NCBI RefSeq assembly: GCF_020686965.1 | Contig: NZ_JAJEPS010000009.1 | Location: 1-64,000 of the forward strand | Source: Hominiventricola filiformis | GTDB lineage: Bacteria > Bacillota > Clostridia > Lachnospirales > Lachnospiraceae | Direction: 5' to 3' | DNA length: 64,000 nt | In this document: piece by piece, positions 61,201 through 64,000 of the stretch | Layout of the letters: every line of letters starts with the position of its first letter | Position numbering within the stretch: the first letter of the stretch is position 1 | Translations under genes and position numbers: made by a program | The notes under the pieces: generated by a model | Told to the model about the DNA's origin: nothing | The model's input: the letters and a program-made list of their open reading frames with translations, nothing else | Databases searched by the model: none

Positions 61201-63024
61201 TTAGGTTTCTGTTTCTTCTGACGGAAACAGAGCTTCAAATTCTTCTCTTCCTATCTTCTCTTTTTCCAGAAGAAGCTCTGCGCAGGCATCCAATACGGAA
61301 CGGTACTTCATGATAATATCCTTTGCCTGTGCATAGCAGCTGTCGATGATCTCTTTGACCTCACGGTCAATCTCGCCTGCCACCTGCTCACCATATCCTC
61401 TGTCGTGTGCCAGATCGCGTCCGATAAAGACTTCCTCTTCATCGCTTCCATAGCTGATCAGACCCAGTTTCTCAGACATACCGTATTTGGTCACCATAGA
61501 TCTGGCAATGGAAGTTGCCTGTTTAATATCCTGAGATGCACCTGTGGTGATATCATCAAATACCAGCTCCTCAGCTACACGGCCTCCCAGATCCACCACA
61601 ATATTCTGGATCATTCTGCCTCTGGTATTAAACATCTCGTCTTTCTCCGGAAGCGGCATGGTATAACCTGCTGCCCCTACTCCGGTCGGAATGATGGATA
61701 CGGTATAGACCGGCCCCACATCCGGAAGTACATGAAACAGAATCGCATGACCCGCTTCATGATATGCGGTAATCCGTTTCTCTTTGTCAGAGATGACACG
61801 GCTCTTCTTCTCCGCACCGATACCAACCTTGATAAATGCTCTCTTGATATCTGCCTGCATCATGTAAGCACGGTCATCCTTCGCCGCTATGATCGCCGCC
61901 TCATTCAGAAGATTTTCCAGATCTGCTCCGGTAAATCCTGCCGTCGTCTGCGCAATCTGATGAAGATCTACATCCTCACCCATCGGTTTGTTCTTTGCAT
62001 GCACGCGGAGAATTGCCTCACGGCCTTTCACATCCGGACGCGCCACTCCGATCTTCCGGTCAAAACGTCCCGGACGTAAGATCGCCGGGTCGAGAATATC
62101 CACACGATTAGTTGCTGCCATAACAATGATGCCTTCATTGACTCCAAAACCATCCATCTCTACAAGAAGCTGGTTCAGCGTCTGCTCTCTCTCATCATGT
62201 CCGCCGCCCATGCCGGTACCTCTTCTTCTGGCTACCGCATCAATCTCATCGATAAATACAATACAGGGCGCATTTTTCTTTGCGTTGGTAAAAAGATCTC
62301 TGACACGGGATGCACCGACTCCCACGAACATTTCCACAAAATCAGAACCTGAAATGCTGAAGAACGGAACTCCCGCTTCTCCTGCCACCGCCTTGGCGAT
62401 CAGCGTCTTACCGGTTCCGGGAGGGCCTACCAGCAGCACTCCTTTGGGGATTCTTGCTCCCACTCTCGTATAACGTCCCGGGTTCTTCAGGAAATCCACG
62501 ATCTCCTCCAGTTCCCCTTTTTCTTCTTCCAGTCCTGCCACATCTTTAAAACCGATCTTAGCATCCTCTCCGGAAGTCATCTGTGCATGGCTTCTTCCGA
62601 AGTCCAGCATCTTGGCATTGCCGCCGCCCGCATTTCTTCCCATGGTCATGACCAGAACAAAAAACATCATTCCGCACATGATCAGTGGCATCCCATAGGT
62701 TTCAAAAAATCCGGGACCTTTGACCGCAGCCACATCACAGCTGATGCCTGCCGCTTTTAATGTTTCTTCTTCATCCTCCGTATTCAGGATGTTTGTTGTC
62801 TTAACGGAACCGTCCTTCAGAGTATATGTGACCGTACCCGTCGGTGTCTCCTGATTCGGCGTAATTGTCGCGCTGGTGATGTCCGCATTGTCGATAGCCT
62901 GCTCATACTGCTCATATGTGTACATGGCTTTTCCCTGCATCTGGCTCTCAAAGAACATGAGTACCATGCAGATTACGGCAAAGAACATCAGATAGGAGCC
63001 GATTCCTCTCCACTGTCTGTTCAA
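61201..63024 (-). CDS. ftsH: ATP-dependent zinc metalloprotease FtsH
   Basis: The 607-residue membrane protease has two membrane segments (about 10-28 and 109-128), a AAA domain with GPPGTGKT, FIDEIDAVARRRG and the second region of homology RPGRFDR, and a zinc site HEAGH with a downstream acidic ligand. It degrades membrane and regulatory proteins. It follows hpt by 18 bases, the common tilS-hpt-ftsH order. Confidence 0.97.
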   Translation of the reverse strand: MNRQWRGIGSYLMFFAVICMVLMFFESQMQGKAMYTYEQYEQAIDNADITSATITPNQETPTGTVTYTLKDGSVKTTNILNTEDEEETLKAAGISCDVAAVKGPGFFETYGMPLIMCGMMFFVLVMTMGRNAGGGNAKMLDFGRSHAQMTSGEDAKIGFKDVAGLEEEKGELEEIVDFLKNPGRYTRVGARIPKGVLLVGPPGTGKTLIAKAVAGEAGVPFFSISGSDFVEMFVGVGASRVRDLFTNAKKNAPCIVFIDEIDAVARRRGTGMGGGHDEREQTLNQLLVEMDGFGVNEGIIVMAATNRVDILDPAILRPGRFDRKIGVARPDVKGREAILRVHAKNKPMGEDVDLHQIAQTTAGFTGADLENLLNEAAIIAAKDDRAYMMQADIKRAFIKVGIGAEKKSRVISDKEKRITAYHEAGHAILFHVLPDVGPVYTVSIIPTGVGAAGYTMPLPEKDEMFNTRGRMIQNIVVDLGGRVAEELVFDDITTGASQDIKQATSIARSMVTKYGMSEKLGLISYGSDEEEVFIGRDLAHDRGYGEQVAGEIDREVKEIIDSCYAQAKDIIMKYRSVLDACAELLLEKEKIGREEFEALFPSEETET

Positions 63025-63042
63025 GCTTTTCTTATCCTCCTG

Positions 63043-63570
63043 TTAGTCAAACTCTACCATGCCGATATACGGCAGGTTACGATACTGCTGGTCATAATCC
63101 AGTCCATATCCTACTACAAATTTATCTTCAATCTGGAATCCTACATATTCCACATCCACGTCTACCACACGTCTCTCCGGTTTATCCAGAAGTGTACAGA
63201 TCTTAAGGCTGGCCGGATTTCTCTGCGCCAGCAATTTTTTCAGATGGCTTAACGTACGTCCGGAATCGATGATATCCTCAATGATAATTACATTGCGATC
63301 CATGATCGTTTCATCCAGGTCTTTCACAATCTTGACGATTCCACTGGATTTGGTCTCTCCGCCGTAGCTGGAGCACTGCATGAAGTCCATGGTTACCGGT
63401 ACAGTAATTCTTTTTGCCAGTTCACAGGTAAAATATACGCTGCCCTTTAAAATACAGATCAGATGAACGCTTTTTCCTGCATAATCACGACTGATCTGTT
63501 CACCCAGCTCTTTGATTCTTGCGTCAACTTTCTCCTCCGAAAGCATAACTTCAATATGATGTTTTTCCAT
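63043..63570 (-). CDS. hpt: Hypoxanthine phosphoribosyltransferase
   Basis: The 175-residue enzyme salvages hypoxanthine and guanine with PRPP. It has LKGSVYFTCEL, the PRPP loop VIIIEDIIDSGRTLSHL and VGYGLDYDQQYRNLPYIG. It is 3 bases from tilS. Confidence 0.95.
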   Translation of the reverse strand: MEKHHIEVMLSEEKVDARIKELGEQISRDYAGKSVHLICILKGSVYFTCELAKRITVPVTMDFMQCSSYGGETKSSGIVKIVKDLDETIMDRNVIIIEDIIDSGRTLSHLKKLLAQRNPASLKICTLLDKPERRVVDVDVEYVGFQIEDKFVVGYGLDYDQQYRNLPYIGMVEFD

Positions 63571-63573
63571 GGT

Positions 63574-64000
63574 TTATTCCTCCCTGTTCTTTATTTGTAC
63601 TTTTAAAATGGTCTTCGTCTGTTCTGTCACTTTATAGTCTTCACTGATTCTCATTCCCACGATCCAGACCACCTGATTTCCGTCGGCAAGAAGAATCAGT
63701 CCGTCCCGCTTTTCCCGCGGTACCTTACTGTCTATCAGATAATCTTTCAGTTTTTTATGGGCATGTTCCCCGTTTGCCAGACAGTCTCCCGGCCTGCGGG
63801 TACGAATAACCAAACCGTGTCTAATTTTATCATAATCAAACCACTTCGTATAGCATCTGTTGGGAATTTTCTTCATTTTCCCCGCTTTTTCCATCGAAAA
63901 CAGAAAGGTTTCCCCGCCAAATACAAACTCCGCCCGCGGCTGCTCTGAAAAATTCTCCGGCAGGCAAATCCGTACTTCTTCCTGATATTCCACCGGGGTC
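63574..64000 (-). CDS. tilS: tRNA(Ile)-lysidine synthase, C-terminal part (5' end outside window)
   Basis: The visible ~141 C-terminal residues match the TilS C-terminal domain: NRCYTKWFDYDKI, LVIRTRRPGD and KKLKDYLIDSKVPREKRD, WIVGMRISEDYKVT. The frame is open to the window edge, and the ATP-binding N-terminal domain is not seen. It modifies the CAU wobble base of tRNA-Ile. Confidence 0.9.
   Translation of the reverse strand, partial: TPVEYQEEVRICLPENFSEQPRAEFVFGGETFLFSMEKAGKMKKIPNRCYTKWFDYDKIRHGLVIRTRRPGDCLANGEHAHKKLKDYLIDSKVPREKRDGLILLADGNQVVWIVGMRISEDYKVTEQTKTILKVQIKNREE

Overview
The window looks like a chromosomal segment of a Gram-positive gut anaerobe of the family Lachnospiraceae (Clostridia; Blautia/Dorea-like, genus not decided). 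This rests on the gene content (tilS-hpt-ftsH order, VanW, SleB-type hydrolases, CvfB, DUF4080 radical SAM protein, dockerin/cohesin and GLUG surface proteins), AGGAGG ribosome binding sites and sigma-A type promoters. Most genes lie on the minus strand.

Region 1 (1-17462) is the most remarkable. Three genes for secreted or surface proteins each follow an RNA leader that reads as a cobalamin-type riboswitch plus intrinsic terminator: a partial GLUG-repeat protein, a membrane-anchored cohesin-domain protein, and a 2758-residue GLUG protein that carries a DUF4430-like segment and a C-terminal dockerin. Directly upstream is a tight operon for an energy-coupling-factor (ECF) transporter (EcfT, fused double EcfA, S component), a DUF4430 lipoprotein (the family related to transcobalamin/intrinsic factor) and a TIM-barrel protein. 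Together they suggest a vitamin-B12-repressed corrinoid capture system in which cohesin-dockerin pairing holds large corrinoid-binding proteins on the cell surface and hands the ligand to a lipoprotein and ECF transporter. The giant gene sits in an 8.9-kb module bounded by 101-bp inverted repeats that carry a transposase remnant, and flanked by perfect 123-bp direct repeats of the 3' end of the TIM-barrel gene.

Region 2 (17490-26460) is a nine-gene minus-strand operon: radical SAM/B12-binding protein, DnaQ-like exonuclease, a 36-residue membrane peptide, VanW protein, HypE-like protein, Lrp regulator, aminotransferase, TrmL and a coiled-coil cell wall hydrolase. A strong palindrome overlaps its start. 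Region 3 (26586-38744) holds two tRNA-Gly genes and housekeeping genes: SH3/SleB hydrolase, RNA methyltransferase, pfkA, dnaE, cvfB, acyl-ACP thioesterase, D-lactate-type dehydrogenase and ABC-F ATPase, plus an unassigned promoter-to-terminator transcription unit that may be a small RNA.

Region 4 (38800-51440) is accessory: tandem and dispersed repeats, a methyltransferase, a DUF1703 ATPase/nuclease, a truncated polymorphic nuclease toxin with downstream small genes, a roughly 4.4-kb prophage remnant (SSB-like protein, holin, truncated amidase, its own tRNA), a truncated WYL regulator, an XRE regulator with paired operators, Rpn-family remnants, an ADP-ribosylglycohydrolase and DUF4186. Region 5 (51499-64000) returns to core metabolism: pgi, a lipoprotein, tRNA-Gln, a hydroxyacid dehydrogenase, two GH13 glucosidases around an FGGY kinase, ftsH, hpt and the 3' part of tilS. 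No CRISPR array, rRNA or replication origin was seen.
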